Positions 44,095-53,888 of a stretch of 64,000 nt of DNA are shown one piece after another. The notes below the pieces were generated by a model, which saw only the letters and a program-made list of their open reading frames with translations, was not told the origin of the DNA and ran no database searches. Location of the stretch: positions 91,915 to 155,914 of the forward strand of contig NZ_JAHRCU010000011.1 of NCBI RefSeq assembly GCF_019083995.1. The letters run 5' to 3'. The DNA is from Roseococcus sp. SDR (GTDB lineage: Bacteria; Pseudomonadota; Alphaproteobacteria; Acetobacterales; Acetobacteraceae). The first letter of the stretch is position 1. Each line of letters opens with the position of its first letter. Position numbers and translations under genes: made by a program.

Positions 44095-45050
44095 CAGGCC
44101 ACCGCGCTGCGGCCCATCTCCAGGAATTTCTCGCGCCGCCGCGCCTTGAGCGTGGCGCCGTCCAGGCTGAGCAACGGCTCCAGCGCGCCCCAAACGGCCT
44201 CGCCCACCGTTTCCATCGTGCCGCCCGGGTCGCGATGCGCGCCGCCCAGCGGCTCATTCACCACGGCGTCGATCAGCGCCAGCCGCTTCAGATCCTCGGC
44301 GGTCAGCTTCAGCGCCTCGGCCGCCGTCGCCGCCTGCGCCGCGTCCCGCCAGAGGATGGAGGCGCAGCCCTCCGGGCTGATCACCGAATAGATGGCATGT
44401 TCCAGCATCAGCACCCGGTCCGCGGCCGCCAAGGCGATCGCCCCACCCGAACCGCCCTCGCCGATGATGGTGGCCACGAAGGGCACCGGCGCGGACAACC
44501 CGGCCTCGATGGAGCGCGCGATCGCCTCCGCCTGGCCCCGCGCCTCGGCCTCGATGCCCGGAAAGGCGCCCGAAGTGTCCACGAAGGAGATGATGGGCAT
44601 GCCGAAGCGCCCGGCCAGCTCCATGATGCGCCGCGCCTTGCGGTAGCCCTCGGGCTTGGCCATGCCGAAATTATGCTTCACGCGGGTCTCGGTGTCCCGC
44701 CCCTTCTCGGTGCCCAGCACCGCGACGGCCCGGCCCCGGAACCGCCCCAGCCCGCCGATCACGGCGGCGTCATCCGCAAAGGCGCGGTCGCCCGCCAGCG
44801 GCGTCCATTCCTCGATCAGCGCGCCCACATAATCCAGGCATTTCGGCCGCTCGGGGTGGCGGGCCACCTGCGCCTTCTGCCAGGGCGAGAGCTTCGCATA
44901 GGTCGCGGCCAGCAGCTTCTCGGCCTTGTCCCGGAGCTTCGAGACCTCTTCGGCCACGTCGATCCCGCCCGCATCCGTCGCACGGCGCAGCTCTTCCACC
45001 TTGCCTTCCAGCTCGGCGATGGGTTTTTCGAAATCGAGGAAGTGGCGCAT
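44094..45050 (-). CDS. accA: Acetyl-CoA carboxylase carboxyltransferase subunit alpha
   Basis: A 318-residue subunit that with AccD transfers the carboxyl group from biotin to acetyl-CoA in the first step of fatty acid synthesis. Diagnostic segments are HFLDFEKPIAELEGKVEELR, YAKLSPWQKAQVARHPERP, GTEKGRDTETRVKHNFGMAK and GEGGSGGAIALAAADRVLML with the oxyanion-hole glycines. Length is typical (about 320). The downstream MFS gene overlaps its stop by one base. Confidence 0.96.
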   Translation of the reverse strand: MRHFLDFEKPIAELEGKVEELRRATDAGGIDVAEEVSKLRDKAEKLLAATYAKLSPWQKAQVARHPERPKCLDYVGALIEEWTPLAGDRAFADDAAVIGGLGRFRGRAVAVLGTEKGRDTETRVKHNFGMAKPEGYRKARRIMELAGRFGMPIISFVDTSGAFPGIEAEARGQAEAIARSIEAGLSAPVPFVATIIGEGGSGGAIALAAADRVLMLEHAIYSVISPEGCASILWRDAAQAATAAEALKLTAEDLKRLALIDAVVNEPLGGAHRDPGGTMETVGEAVWGALEPLLSLDGATLKARRREKFLEMGRSAVA

Positions 45051-45106
45051 GGTCGGGTGCGTCTAGCGGAAACCCGCCCCCGGGAAAACAGGGGGGCGGC
45101 GCCGCC

Positions 45107-47815
45107 TCAGACGATCAGCACGTCGGTGGCGAGCACCACCCGGCCGATGCCCAGCAGCGCCATGGGCCGCTCCACCTGTCCCCCGTCGCCATCCGCATCG
45201 AAGAAGAAGGCACCGGTCGCGGCATCATGGACGAACTGCGCCATCGGCCCCACGGCCGCCGGCCCGAAGGTGAACCGCGCCGGATCAAGCGCCCCGGCCG
45301 GCAGCCCGACATCCGCCGCCCGCACCCAGATCTGGTCTGTCTCGCTCACGAAATCCTCGACCGTATCCGCCGTGCCATGCAGGCCGAGCACGAAGGCATC
45401 CGCCCCCCAGCCACCAATGAGTGTGTCCTGCCCCGGGCCGCCTTCCAGCACGTCATCACCCAGCAGCCCCGAGATCCGGTCGGCCGATGCCGAGCCGATG
45501 ATGGTGTCATGCCCCTGGCTGCCCTCGAAGCCGCGCATCCGCGTGAAGGTCGTGACGGCAGGCCCACCCTCCCGCCCGCCGAAGCTGCTCTGCGCCGTGC
45601 CGGTGGGCGCGCTCGCATCGATCACGAAGCCGATGAAGATCTCGCGCGCCGAGAGGGTGTTGAACCCCCCGCCGCCGTGAAAGACCGAGGCGTATTCATT
45701 GAGCAGGAAGGTCTCATTGGCCGCGGTGCCGGTAACCTCCAGGCCGCGAACGCCGGCCATCTCGGTGATCCCGCTGAAGATCACCCGCGCCCCATCCGCC
45801 GCGCGGGTGGCAAGGCCCGCCACCATGTCCACGACCCAGACGGAGCTGTCATCCACCGTCATGTCATATTCGAACAGCAGCGAGTTCCGTCCCCCACCGC
45901 CATGCGCCACCGACTGCCCACCGGTGACGATGAGCTGGTCATGGCCGTCCCCGCCCTCCAGCGTGTCATCGCCCGGGCCGCCCCGCAGCACGTCGTTCCC
46001 CGCGCCGCCCCAAAGGCTGTCATTCCCCTCCTCGCCCGCCAGATAATCGCCCAGGCGCCCGCCGCGGATCACATTAGCCTCAGCCGAGCCATAGATGAGG
46101 TTCTCGCCGTCGCCGCCGATCACGTTCTGGATATCGAAGAGCCGATCCGTCACGGGCCCGGTGAGCGTGTGCACTGTGCCGCTCCCCGCCTCCGTCGCGC
46201 CGAACTCCAGCGCCTCGCCGGTGAGGCGGATCGTCAGCGCCTCGCGCGTGGTCGCGTAGTTCACGGTGTTGACACCGGCCCCGCCCACATAGACGTCAGG
46301 GAAGGCAAGCCCGCGTCCATCGGCGAAGGTGTCATTGCCCGCGCCGCCGAACACCGTATCGGCCCCCGCTCCGGCCACGATCAGGTCATTCCCACCGCCG
46401 GCATGGATCACGTCATCGCCGCCGCGGCCCTCGATCGTATCGTCCTGCTCCCCGGCAAAGACGATGTCGCGCCGGTTGGATCCGCTGACGAAGGCCGCCG
46501 TCGCGCGGTCAAGCAGATGCAGGCCCACCGCCTCGTTCACCACCCCGTCGGGCCCGGTGAGGCGGATCACGATCGTGTAGCTGCCATTCGCCGCGTAGGT
46601 CTTCTCCAGCCCAATCTCGCTGGCCAGCCCCGTGCTGCCGCTGGTGCTGGTGCCGTCCCCCCAGGTGACGCGGAAGCTCGTCGCATCGTCCACGCCGAAG
46701 CTGAGCGAGGCGGTGCGGTTCTCCGCTATGGCGGCGGCGCGGGCGGCGATGGCGGCCGGGCTCGGGTCGCTATAGGCCCAGACCGTGGTCGGCCCGCTGA
46801 CGATCAGCCCGCCGCCCGGGGTGGCCGCCCCCGCCTCGATGTTCACCGCATCGGTGAAGAAAGTGGCGAGGCTGCCGTCGCGCGAGAGGAAGCCGGGATA
46901 GGAGGTTTGGTTGGATTCGGCCGGCGTCGTCCCGCCGGGCCCGCTCAATTGGCGCGAGATGACCCGCGCCCCGCCAGGCCCGGTGAGGATCACATCGCCC
47001 AGCCCGTTGCTGTCGCCGAGTGCGGGGATGTTATCGAGCGTCCAGGAGAGCAGCCGCGTCGTCGGCACGTCCCAGCCCGACACTGGGCCGATGGCGCCCG
47101 TGAGGGTGGGGCCCGGGCGGCCATAGCCATAGAGGCCGAAGAAGGAGGGCACCTGCGGCGTGTTGGGCAGCGTCCCGATGACGTAGGAATAGCCCGCCGG
47201 GTTGACCGCCACCTCCCAGAATTCCGCGACGCCGGGGGGCACGTTCTCGAGCTGCACGCGCGCCCGCCCGCTCTCGCCCATGCTCACTTTGTTGAGCTGG
47301 GCGCCCAGCTCGAGCAGCGCGCCGGCGGGCCCCAGCGCCGGCAGCAGCGTCTGCGAGAGGTTCAACACGGTGCCCGTCACCATGTCCTTCACGTAGCCAT
47401 GCACCGCGCCCGCGATGGCGCCGGGCAGGTTCTGCGCGGCGCTGACGAAGCCGACGAAGCGCCCATTCTCGGAGATGGTCGGCATGGACCAGTTGCTGGC
47501 GCCCACCCCGGTCGCCCCCGCCGCGAGGCCGCTCGCGCCATGGCCGACCACGCCCGCGGCCGTGGCGGAGACCAGCTCGACCACGCCTGTCAGCAGGTCC
47601 TTGCGGAAGATGTCCGGGGCGCCGTTATTGTCGCCGGCGACAAGGTTGGAGGCGGTGCTGAGAAACACCACATAGCGCCCGTCAGCCGAGACGTCGCCGC
47701 CCAGCGCGTCGCCGGTCGGGATGCCGTCCACGCCGACGGAGACCCTGATATGCCGTGGCCCGGTCATCGGGCCGAGGGGCGCTATGGCGACATCCGTGAC
47801 GCTGGGCGAGGGCAT
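45107..47815 (-). CDS. Large RTX calcium-binding exported protein
   Basis: A 902-residue acidic protein with no N-terminal signal peptide, fitting type I secretion with a C-terminal signal. Residues 35-125 hold two TolB/PD40-like strands (GGDVSADGRYVVFLSTASNL, PTISENGRFVGFVSAAQNLP); residues 370-440 look like a PKD domain (SFRVTWGDGTSTSGS); then nonapeptide RTX blocks lie near 443-500, 568-628 and 765-808 (GGDDVIHAGGGNDLI, GGAGNDVLRGGPGDDTLEGG). No type I exporter genes are adjacent. It is probably a surface or secreted adhesin-like protein; no enzyme domain is visible. Confidence 0.87.
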   Translation of the reverse strand: MPSPSVTDVAIAPLGPMTGPRHIRVSVGVDGIPTGDALGGDVSADGRYVVFLSTASNLVAGDNNGAPDIFRKDLLTGVVELVSATAAGVVGHGASGLAAGATGVGASNWSMPTISENGRFVGFVSAAQNLPGAIAGAVHGYVKDMVTGTVLNLSQTLLPALGPAGALLELGAQLNKVSMGESGRARVQLENVPPGVAEFWEVAVNPAGYSYVIGTLPNTPQVPSFFGLYGYGRPGPTLTGAIGPVSGWDVPTTRLLSWTLDNIPALGDSNGLGDVILTGPGGARVISRQLSGPGGTTPAESNQTSYPGFLSRDGSLATFFTDAVNIEAGAATPGGGLIVSGPTTVWAYSDPSPAAIAARAAAIAENRTASLSFGVDDATSFRVTWGDGTSTSGSTGLASEIGLEKTYAANGSYTIVIRLTGPDGVVNEAVGLHLLDRATAAFVSGSNRRDIVFAGEQDDTIEGRGGDDVIHAGGGNDLIVAGAGADTVFGGAGNDTFADGRGLAFPDVYVGGAGVNTVNYATTREALTIRLTGEALEFGATEAGSGTVHTLTGPVTDRLFDIQNVIGGDGENLIYGSAEANVIRGGRLGDYLAGEEGNDSLWGGAGNDVLRGGPGDDTLEGGDGHDQLIVTGGQSVAHGGGGRNSLLFEYDMTVDDSSVWVVDMVAGLATRAADGARVIFSGITEMAGVRGLEVTGTAANETFLLNEYASVFHGGGGFNTLSAREIFIGFVIDASAPTGTAQSSFGGREGGPAVTTFTRMRGFEGSQGHDTIIGSASADRISGLLGDDVLEGGPGQDTLIGGWGADAFVLGLHGTADTVEDFVSETDQIWVRAADVGLPAGALDPARFTFGPAAVGPMAQFVHDAATGAFFFDADGDGGQVERPMALLGIGRVVLATDVLIV

Positions 47816-47994
47816 CGGCTTGCTCCTTCTGATCCGCGCTGCGGGCTTCCGGCAAGTCGCCGCAAGCAGGCTCCGGCATGCACCGCGGGGAGGTCGAGCA
47901 AAATCTGGACAGCCGAGACGGGTCTCGCCGGGTTGGCGCGCCGGGGGGCCGGGCCTAAGCTTGGCGCCCTTGCCGCAACATCAGGACTTGCCGA

Positions 47995-49197
47995 ATGCCC
48001 GCCCTCGCCCAACGCCTTGCCAATGTGAAGGTTTCCGCCTCCGTCGCCATGGGCGCCAAGGCGCGGGAACTGGCCGCGCAGGGCCACAAGGTCATCAGCC
48101 TCACCACCGGCGAGCCCGATTTCGACACCCCCGCCCATGCCATCGAGGCCGCGCACCAGGCCGCCCTGAAGGGCGACACCAAGTATCCCCCCCAGGGCGG
48201 CACCACCGCGATGAAGCAGGCCGTGCAGCGCAAGTTCAAGCGCGACAACGGCCTCGACTACGCGCTGGACGAGATCCTCGTCACCAATGGCGGCAAGCAG
48301 GCCATCTTCAACGCCCTGATGGCGACGGTGGACCCGGGCGATGAGGTCGTGATCCCCGCCCCCTACTGGATCAGCTACGCCGACATGGCGAAGGTGGCCG
48401 GCGGCGTGCCGGTCACCATCAACTGCCCGCAGAACAACGGCTTCAAGCTGCGCCCCGAGGATCTGGAAGCCGCCATCACCCCCAAGACCAAGTGGGTGAT
48501 GCTGAACTTCCCCAACAACCCGACGGGTGCCGCCTGCTCCCGCGCCGAGATGAAGGCGCTGGCCGAAGTGCTCCTCCGCCACCCCCATGTCTGGGTGATG
48601 ACGGACGACATGTATGAGCACCTCGTCTATGACGGCTTCGAATTCTGCACCATCGCCGAGGTCGAGCCCCGCCTGAAGAACCGCACGCTGACGGTGAACG
48701 GCGCGTCGAAGACCTATGCGATGACCGGCTGGCGCATCGGCTTCTGCGGCGGCCCCAAGGATCTCATCGCCGCCATGTTCAACATGCAGGGCCAGGCGAC
48801 CTCGGGCGTCTCCTCCATCGGCCAGGCCGCCGCCGCCGCCGCGCTGGACGGCCCGCAGGATCTGGTGGCCGAGCGCGCGGCCGAATACCGCGAGCGCCGC
48901 AACCTCGTGGTGGACATGCTGAACCAGGCCCCCGGCATCGCCTGCCACAAGCCCGAGGGCGCCTTCTACGTCTTCCCCAACATCGCCGGCTGCCTGGGCA
49001 AGACCAGCAAGGGCGGTGCGAAGATCGAGACCGACAGCGACTTCGCCATGGCGCTGCTGACCGAGGCGCATGTGGCCGTGGTCCAGGGCGCCGCCTATGG
49101 CATGTCCCCCTATATCCGCATCAGCTACGCCACCGACATGGCGAGCCTGCGCGAGGCCTGCGGCCGCATCCAGGATTTCTGCCGCGGACTGTCCTGA
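47995..49197 (+). CDS. Class I aminotransferase, aspartate aminotransferase type
   Basis: A 400-residue PLP enzyme, subgroup I-gamma. It shows SLTTGEPDFDTPAHAIEAAH, NGGKQAIFNALMATVDPGDE, LNFPNNPTGAACSRAEM with the conserved Asn, and SKTYAMTGWRIGF with the PLP Lys near residue 240; Arg in YIRISYA binds the substrate carboxylate. It should interconvert aspartate and 2-oxoglutarate, possibly with prephenate as a second substrate. AGGA eight bases before the ATG at 47995 supports the start. The stop overlaps the next gene by one base. Confidence 0.93.
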   Translation: MPALAQRLANVKVSASVAMGAKARELAAQGHKVISLTTGEPDFDTPAHAIEAAHQAALKGDTKYPPQGGTTAMKQAVQRKFKRDNGLDYALDEILVTNGGKQAIFNALMATVDPGDEVVIPAPYWISYADMAKVAGGVPVTINCPQNNGFKLRPEDLEAAITPKTKWVMLNFPNNPTGAACSRAEMKALAEVLLRHPHVWVMTDDMYEHLVYDGFEFCTIAEVEPRLKNRTLTVNGASKTYAMTGWRIGFCGGPKDLIAAMFNMQGQATSGVSSIGQAAAAAALDGPQDLVAERAAEYRERRNLVVDMLNQAPGIACHKPEGAFYVFPNIAGCLGKTSKGGAKIETDSDFAMALLTEAHVAVVQGAAYGMSPYIRISYATDMASLREACGRIQDFCRGLS

Positions 49198-50234
49198 TGC
49201 CGTCCGATGACCGCAAGGTGCTTGCGCCTGGAGGTCTGAATCGGCCGGCCAGCATGCTCCGTGATGGCAGGGACGACGACGCGGAGACCTATATCCGCCT
49301 GATCGGCGACGCCTGGGCCGAATTCCCCGGCGTCATCTTCGATGTGGATGGCGAGCTGCCGGAGCTCCGCGCGCTCGCCACCCATTTCGCGCAGCTCGGC
49401 GGCCGCCTTTGGCTCGCCGAGGACGGGACCGGCATGGTCGCCACCCGCCCGCTGCGCGAGGACCAGGCCTGGGAAATCGGCCGCATGTATGTCGCGAAAT
49501 CGGCGCGCGGCACCGGCCTCGCCCAGGCGTTGCTCGCCACCGCCGAGGCGCATGCCCGCGCGGAAGGCGCCGAGCGGATGGTCCTCTGGACCGACACCCG
49601 CTTCGAGGCCGCGCACGCCTTCTATGAGAAGGCCGGCTATGTCCGCCAGGGCGCCATCCGCATCCTGGACGACCTCTCGAAATCGCTCGAATTCCGCTAC
49701 GCCAAGCCCTGCCGCGGCCTGGTCGTGGAGATGCTCGACGCCGCGGCGGCCGCCAGCGCCGAGCGCCGCCTCGCGCAGATCCTCATCGCCTGCGTGGCCG
49801 ATGGCGCCAGCGTCTCCTACCTGCCGCCGCTCGCCCCCGCCAAGGCGCGCGCCTTCTGGAAGCGCGTCTCCACCGATGTCGCGCAGGGCCACCGCGTGCT
49901 GCTCGCCGCCTGGCTCGACGGCGCCCTCGCCGGCACCGTGCAGCTCGATCTCGCGACCCCCGAGAACCAGCCGCACCGCGCCGAAGTCGCGAAGCTGCTG
50001 GTGGACCCTGGCTTTCGCCGCCAGGGCGTGGGCGAGGCGCTGATGCGCCGCGCCGAACAAGCCGCGCAGCGCCTCGGCCGCCGCCTGCTGACGCTCGACA
50101 CCCGCGCCGAGGACCGCGCGGCACCGCTCTACCGCCGCCTCGGCTGGCAGGAATCCGGCCGCATCCCGGGCTACGCGCTGGATGCGGATGGCGTGGCGCG
50201 CGACACGCTCTTCTTCCACAAGGTGATCGGCTAA
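49197..50234 (+). CDS. Double GNAT acetyltransferase
   Basis: A 345-residue protein with two GNAT domains. The first (residues 25-165) has [20 protein letters not shown], the acetyl-CoA loop, then [13 protein letters not shown]. The second (190-345) has [20 protein letters not shown] and [17 protein letters not shown]. Both pyrophosphate loops look intact. Tandem GNATs occur in mycothiol synthase and aminoglycoside-modifying families, but no closer match is seen. Coupled to the aminotransferase gene by TGATG; convergent overlap of four bases with the chemoreceptor gene. Confidence 0.87.
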   Translation: MPSDDRKVLAPGGLNRPASMLRDGRDDDAETYIRLIGDAWAEFPGVIFDVDGELPELRALATHFAQLGGRLWLAEDGTGMVATRPLREDQAWEIGRMYVAKSARGTGLAQALLATAEAHARAEGAERMVLWTDTRFEAAHAFYEKAGYVRQGAIRILDDLSKSLEFRYAKPCRGLVVEMLDAAAAASAERRLAQILIACVADGASVSYLPPLAPAKARAFWKRVSTDVAQGHRVLLAAWLDGALAGTVQLDLATPENQPHRAEVAKLLVDPGFRRQGVGEALMRRAEQAAQRLGRRLLTLDTRAEDRAAPLYRRLGWQESGRIPGYALDADGVARDTLFFHKVIG

Positions 50235-52165
50235 CCCGTCGCGCTGCGGACGATCCGCACCAGCGAGCCGCGGAAGCCCTCCACCGATTCGCGCGTCTGG
50301 CGCGCGCTGTCCTGCATCGCCTCGGTCCTCGCCGCCGTATCCACCGTCGTGCGGGTCAATTGACCCAGGCTCTCCGACACGGCCCGCACATCCTCCGCCG
50401 CATCCGAGACGCGCGCCGCGATCTCGCGCGTGGCGGCCGCCTGCTGTTCCACCGCCGCCGCGATGCTGGTCGCCATGCGGTCGATCTCGCCCACGGATCC
50501 TGCCATCTCCGCCACGGCGCGCACCGCGCCCTCCGTCGCCTGGCCGATCTCCTGCACCTGCTTGCCCACTTCCTCGGTCGCGCGCGCGGTCTGCGCGGCC
50601 AGGTCCTTCACCTCGCTCGCCACCACGGCGAAGCCCTTGCCGGCCTCGCCTGCGCGGGCGGATTCGATCGTCGCGTTCAACGCCAGCAGGTTGGTGCGGC
50701 CTGCGATCTCCGAGATCATCCGCACCACCTCGCCGATGCGGCCCACACCCTCGGAGAGGCCCGCGATCACGGCGCGGCTCGCATCGCCGCGCTCCGCCAG
50801 CTGGCGCGTCAGCGCATTGGCGCCGGCCAGCCGCTCCGAAATCTCGCGCACGCTGGCCGAAAGCTCCTCCGTCGCGGCGGCCACGGCCTGGGCATTGTCG
50901 AGGGAGCGGCCCGCGGCCTGCGTCGCCACCTCGCTTGCCCGCGCCGCCTCGCGCATGTGTCCGGCCATCGCCTCGGCCGTGTCGGACATGCCACCCGCGC
51001 GGGCCCGCACCTCCTCCACGGCCGAGCCCGCCTCGCGCTCCACACGCTCGGCCATCTCAGTGAGCGCCGCGCGCCGGGCCGCCTCCGCATCGGCCCTGTC
51101 ACGCTCCGCTGCCGCGCGCAGCGCCGCGGTCTCGGCGAGGCCATTGCGGAAGACTTCCAAGGCGCGCGCCATGGAGCCCAGTTCATCCTTGCGCTGCAGG
51201 AAGGGAATGGCGGCCTCGAAATCGCCGCCTGCCACCTGGCCCATCGCCGCGTTGATGCCGCGCAGCGGCGGCACGATGGCGCGGATCAGCGCGATGATGC
51301 AGGCAATGCCGCCCAGGATCACCAGCGCCGAAGCCAGCAGCGCCACCCATTCGGTGGAGGCGAGCCCGGCGGCCGCCTCCGCCTGGGCCGATTGGGCCGC
51401 CGCGCCCTCAAGCCGCCGCAACTCGGCGATGGCGGCGGACATGGCATTGCCCTGCGCCCGGAAATCCACCAGCACCTCCGCGAAGCGCTGCGACTGGTTG
51501 ATGATCGCCTGCGTCGCCGCCAGCCAGTCCTGGAAGCTGACGCCCACCGGCGAGGTGGCCGTGATGCCGGCGCGCCGCAGCGCCAGGGCCGCCGCCTCGC
51601 CCGCGCGCAACGCCGCGTCCCGCTGCTCGGTCTGCGGCTCGAGGCGGTAGCGCAGCGCCGCGACCCGCGCGGCCATGGCCGGCCGCTCCACCGCCTGCGC
51701 CTCCTCCGAGCTGAGGGCGCCGAGGCCGCGGAACAGCCCATCGCCCGCGCGCATCATCTCGGTTTCGGCCGCCACGCGCGCCGCCACGATCTCCTGCATC
51801 TGCCGCCAGGAATTCAGGTAGCCCACCCGCGCCGCCTGGAAGGCGGTGAGCTGCGCCCGCTGCGCCTCGCTCAGCCCCGCCTCCTGCCCGAGGCCGGTCG
51901 CGCCGCTGTCGAGCCGCGCGAGGAAGTCATCCGCCGCGCGCACCTGCGCCGGGTTCGCCCGCTGCAGCCAGATGTTGATCTGGTTGCGCGCCGAGGTGAG
52001 GTCGATCTCGAGCTGCAGCACCCTCGAAAGCCGGTCCGCCGCGCCCTGGCTGCGGCTGAAATCTGCCCCGGCGCGGCCCAGCAGGACATGCGTCGCCGCC
52101 GCGCCCAGCAGCGAGAGCAGCAGCAGCGCGCCGAGCATGAGGGAGAGGCGGCGGGAAAGCGACAT
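50231..52165 (-). CDS. Methyl-accepting chemotaxis protein
   Basis: A 644-residue chemoreceptor. Membrane segment 1 is near residues 10-30 ([20 protein letters not shown]), a long helical periplasmic domain follows to about 275, membrane segment 2 is [20 protein letters not shown], then a HAMP domain with [20 protein letters not shown]. The signalling tip is [20 protein letters not shown] near residue 495, with its hairpin Glu replaced by the usual alphaproteobacterial form. The ATG at 52165 is chosen over a GTG 27 bases upstream because [11 protein letters not shown] is a normal MCP start. Confidence 0.94.
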   Translation of the reverse strand: MSLSRRLSLMLGALLLLSLLGAAATHVLLGRAGADFSRSQGAADRLSRVLQLEIDLTSARNQINIWLQRANPAQVRAADDFLARLDSGATGLGQEAGLSEAQRAQLTAFQAARVGYLNSWRQMQEIVAARVAAETEMMRAGDGLFRGLGALSSEEAQAVERPAMAARVAALRYRLEPQTEQRDAALRAGEAAALALRRAGITATSPVGVSFQDWLAATQAIINQSQRFAEVLVDFRAQGNAMSAAIAELRRLEGAAAQSAQAEAAAGLASTEWVALLASALVILGGIACIIALIRAIVPPLRGINAAMGQVAGGDFEAAIPFLQRKDELGSMARALEVFRNGLAETAALRAAAERDRADAEAARRAALTEMAERVEREAGSAVEEVRARAGGMSDTAEAMAGHMREAARASEVATQAAGRSLDNAQAVAAATEELSASVREISERLAGANALTRQLAERGDASRAVIAGLSEGVGRIGEVVRMISEIAGRTNLLALNATIESARAGEAGKGFAVVASEVKDLAAQTARATEEVGKQVQEIGQATEGAVRAVAEMAGSVGEIDRMATSIAAAVEQQAAATREIAARVSDAAEDVRAVSESLGQLTRTTVDTAARTEAMQDSARQTRESVEGFRGSLVRIVRSATG

Positions 52166-52318
52166 GGCAAGGGGTCCCAGCTGGATCGCCACCCGGTTAC
52201 AATCAGCTCATGAAGGGAGGCTTAAGCCGGACGCGCCGATCCCGCGCATCGGCACGGCCGATTGGAGCCGCCGGCGAGGGCATGGCACACCGGGCGAAAC
52301 CTGGACGGAACCACCCGG

Positions 52319-52684
52319 ATGCCCCGCACGCTTCTCGCCGCCACCCTGTTTGCCGCCAGCTTCGCGGGCGCGCTTCCCGCCGCCGCCCAGGGCATGCCCA
52401 GCTGGTGCAACGGCCAGCTCGTCGCCACGCGCATCTTCGGCGCGCGCACGAACGACCCGCGCTGGGTCAACCTGAACGTGGTGCTGCAGAACAACGGCCC
52501 CGCCATCGCGCCGATCATCGGCTTTCCGCCGGTCGAGGGCGCGCCGCCCGCGCCCACCCAGCGCTACAGCTTCGCACCGGGCCAGAGCCAGGAGATCGCC
52601 TTCGTCACCATCCCGGCCGAGATGTCGGTGCTGCCCGCCTGGTCCGCCCAGGTCGCGGTGCTGAGGCTCCGCGTCACCTGCTGA
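52319..52684 (+). CDS. Small exported hypothetical protein
   Basis: A 121-residue protein with a signal peptide (RTLLAATLFAASFAGALPAA, then AQG). The mature part begins MPSWCNGQLVATRIFGARTN and ends with a Cys (LRVTC), so a disulfide between the two Cys is likely. The rest (WVNLNVVLQNNGPAIAPII, YSFAPGQSQEIAFVTIPAEM) looks like a small beta-sandwich. No family recognised. It is divergent from the chemoreceptor gene (153-base gap) and convergent with the P1 peptidase gene. Confidence 0.72.
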   Translation: MPRTLLAATLFAASFAGALPAAAQGMPSWCNGQLVATRIFGARTNDPRWVNLNVVLQNNGPAIAPIIGFPPVEGAPPAPTQRYSFAPGQSQEIAFVTIPAEMSVLPAWSAQVAVLRLRVTC

Positions 52685-52699
52685 GGCGGGGCGCGATCA

Positions 52700-53725
52700 T
52701 CACGCCGGGATGGCGCTGTAGATCGCGTCCAGCGCCAGCTGGGACCCCACCTCCGCCGCCAGCGCCGCGGGCAGCGCCAAGGGCTCCCGCCCCGTCGAGA
52801 CGGCAAACAGCACGTCGCCATCCAGCGGCGTGTGGAAGGGGCGGATGGCCTGCGCCATGGCCGCATGGATCTGGCGTCCCATCTGCCGCAGATCCCAGGC
52901 CGGCACGGCGCGGTCGATGATCACCGCCGTGATGGTGGTGTGGCTGCCCCCCGTGCCCTGCACCAGGCCCAGCTCCTGCGGGTGGTGTCGCAGGATGTCG
53001 TCCAGCGGGCGGCGCTGCCCCGTCTCGCGATCCATGAAGCCGCGCAGCAATTGCCCCTGCCGGTCATAGATGCCGCCCAGTGGATTGAGCACGGTGAAGA
53101 CCCCGATGGTCGCATCGCCGATCTTGCCCACGGCGCAGCCCTGCCCGCCCTGCTCCGGCAGGAAGCGCCGGCTGCCGATCTGCCCGACGGAGGCCGAGCA
53201 GCCCGCGCCGCGCGCGCCCACCGGGAAGCGCCCCGGCCGCGCCGCGCGAAACGCCGCCGCCCCCAGCCGCTGGTCGGGGAAGACCAGCGTGTCCCGCCGC
53301 ACATAGTCGAAGATGATGGCGCCGCTCACGAGGCCGATGGCGCCGACCACCGCGCGCTGCCGCTCGGCGAACATCTCCCGCGCGATCCCGGTGCCGACCT
53401 CGAGCCCGTAGAGCGAACCGCCCGAGAGAAACAGCGCCTGGATGCGCGTGGAGGGATAGTAGACGCCGGGCGAACCGCCGCGTGCATCCACCTCGCAGAT
53501 GGCACCCTCGGGGAAGTGGAAGACGTTGCAGCCCGTCGGCCCCTCCCGGTATTCCGCCGTGCCGATCTGCACGCCCGGCAGGTCGAAGCGCACGCCCTCC
53601 TCGACGATCACGGGCGTCAGCCCCTCCTGCCAGGGCAGGCTGCCCAGCGGGCGCTGCGCCGCGGCCGGCCGCAGCAGCGCGGGCGCGGCCAGCGCGCCAA
53701 TGAGCAGGCGGCGTCGAACGAACAT
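52700..53725 (-). CDS. Exported P1-family N-terminal nucleophile peptidase (DmpA/NylC-like)
   Basis: A 341-residue precursor with an Arg-rich signal sequence (FVRRRLLIGALAAPALLRPA), possibly Tat. The fold matches P1 (DmpA) enzymes, which cleave themselves and then expose a Ser or Thr nucleophile: GVYYPSTRIQALFLSGGSLY, SASVGQIG, and GGSHTTITAVIIDRAVP near residue 260, where NylC-type enzymes have NTT. If so the cut would fall before the first Thr and His stands where Asn is usual. Substrates of the family include beta-amino-acid peptides and nylon oligomers. A GGGAGGA site fixes the ATG at 53725. Confidence 0.87.
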   Translation of the reverse strand: MFVRRRLLIGALAAPALLRPAAAQRPLGSLPWQEGLTPVIVEEGVRFDLPGVQIGTAEYREGPTGCNVFHFPEGAICEVDARGGSPGVYYPSTRIQALFLSGGSLYGLEVGTGIAREMFAERQRAVVGAIGLVSGAIIFDYVRRDTLVFPDQRLGAAAFRAARPGRFPVGARGAGCSASVGQIGSRRFLPEQGGQGCAVGKIGDATIGVFTVLNPLGGIYDRQGQLLRGFMDRETGQRRPLDDILRHHPQELGLVQGTGGSHTTITAVIIDRAVPAWDLRQMGRQIHAAMAQAIRPFHTPLDGDVLFAVSTGREPLALPAALAAEVGSQLALDAIYSAIPA

Positions 53726-53888
53726 GGGGATCCTCCCTGGCATGGCCGCGCGCATCCCTTGCGTGGCGCGGATGCCGGCAGCATCGCGGATGGCGAGGCC
53801 TGATGCCTTGATCCACCTCAGCCGCCCCGCCCTCCCGCGCCGGGGCGCGAGCGGCTACACTTCGCTCCAACGCTCAGGAACGCCCCAC

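Noticed and set aside
41893..44391. Plus-strand open frame of 832 codons, Pro/Arg/His-rich
   Set aside because: Antisense to the CPBP and MFS genes, whose membrane helices and motifs are clear; the composition is that of a shadow.
45227..48028. Plus-strand open frame of 933 codons opposite the RTX gene
   Set aside because: Repeats in it mirror the RTX nonapeptides on the other strand; no start signal and no family.
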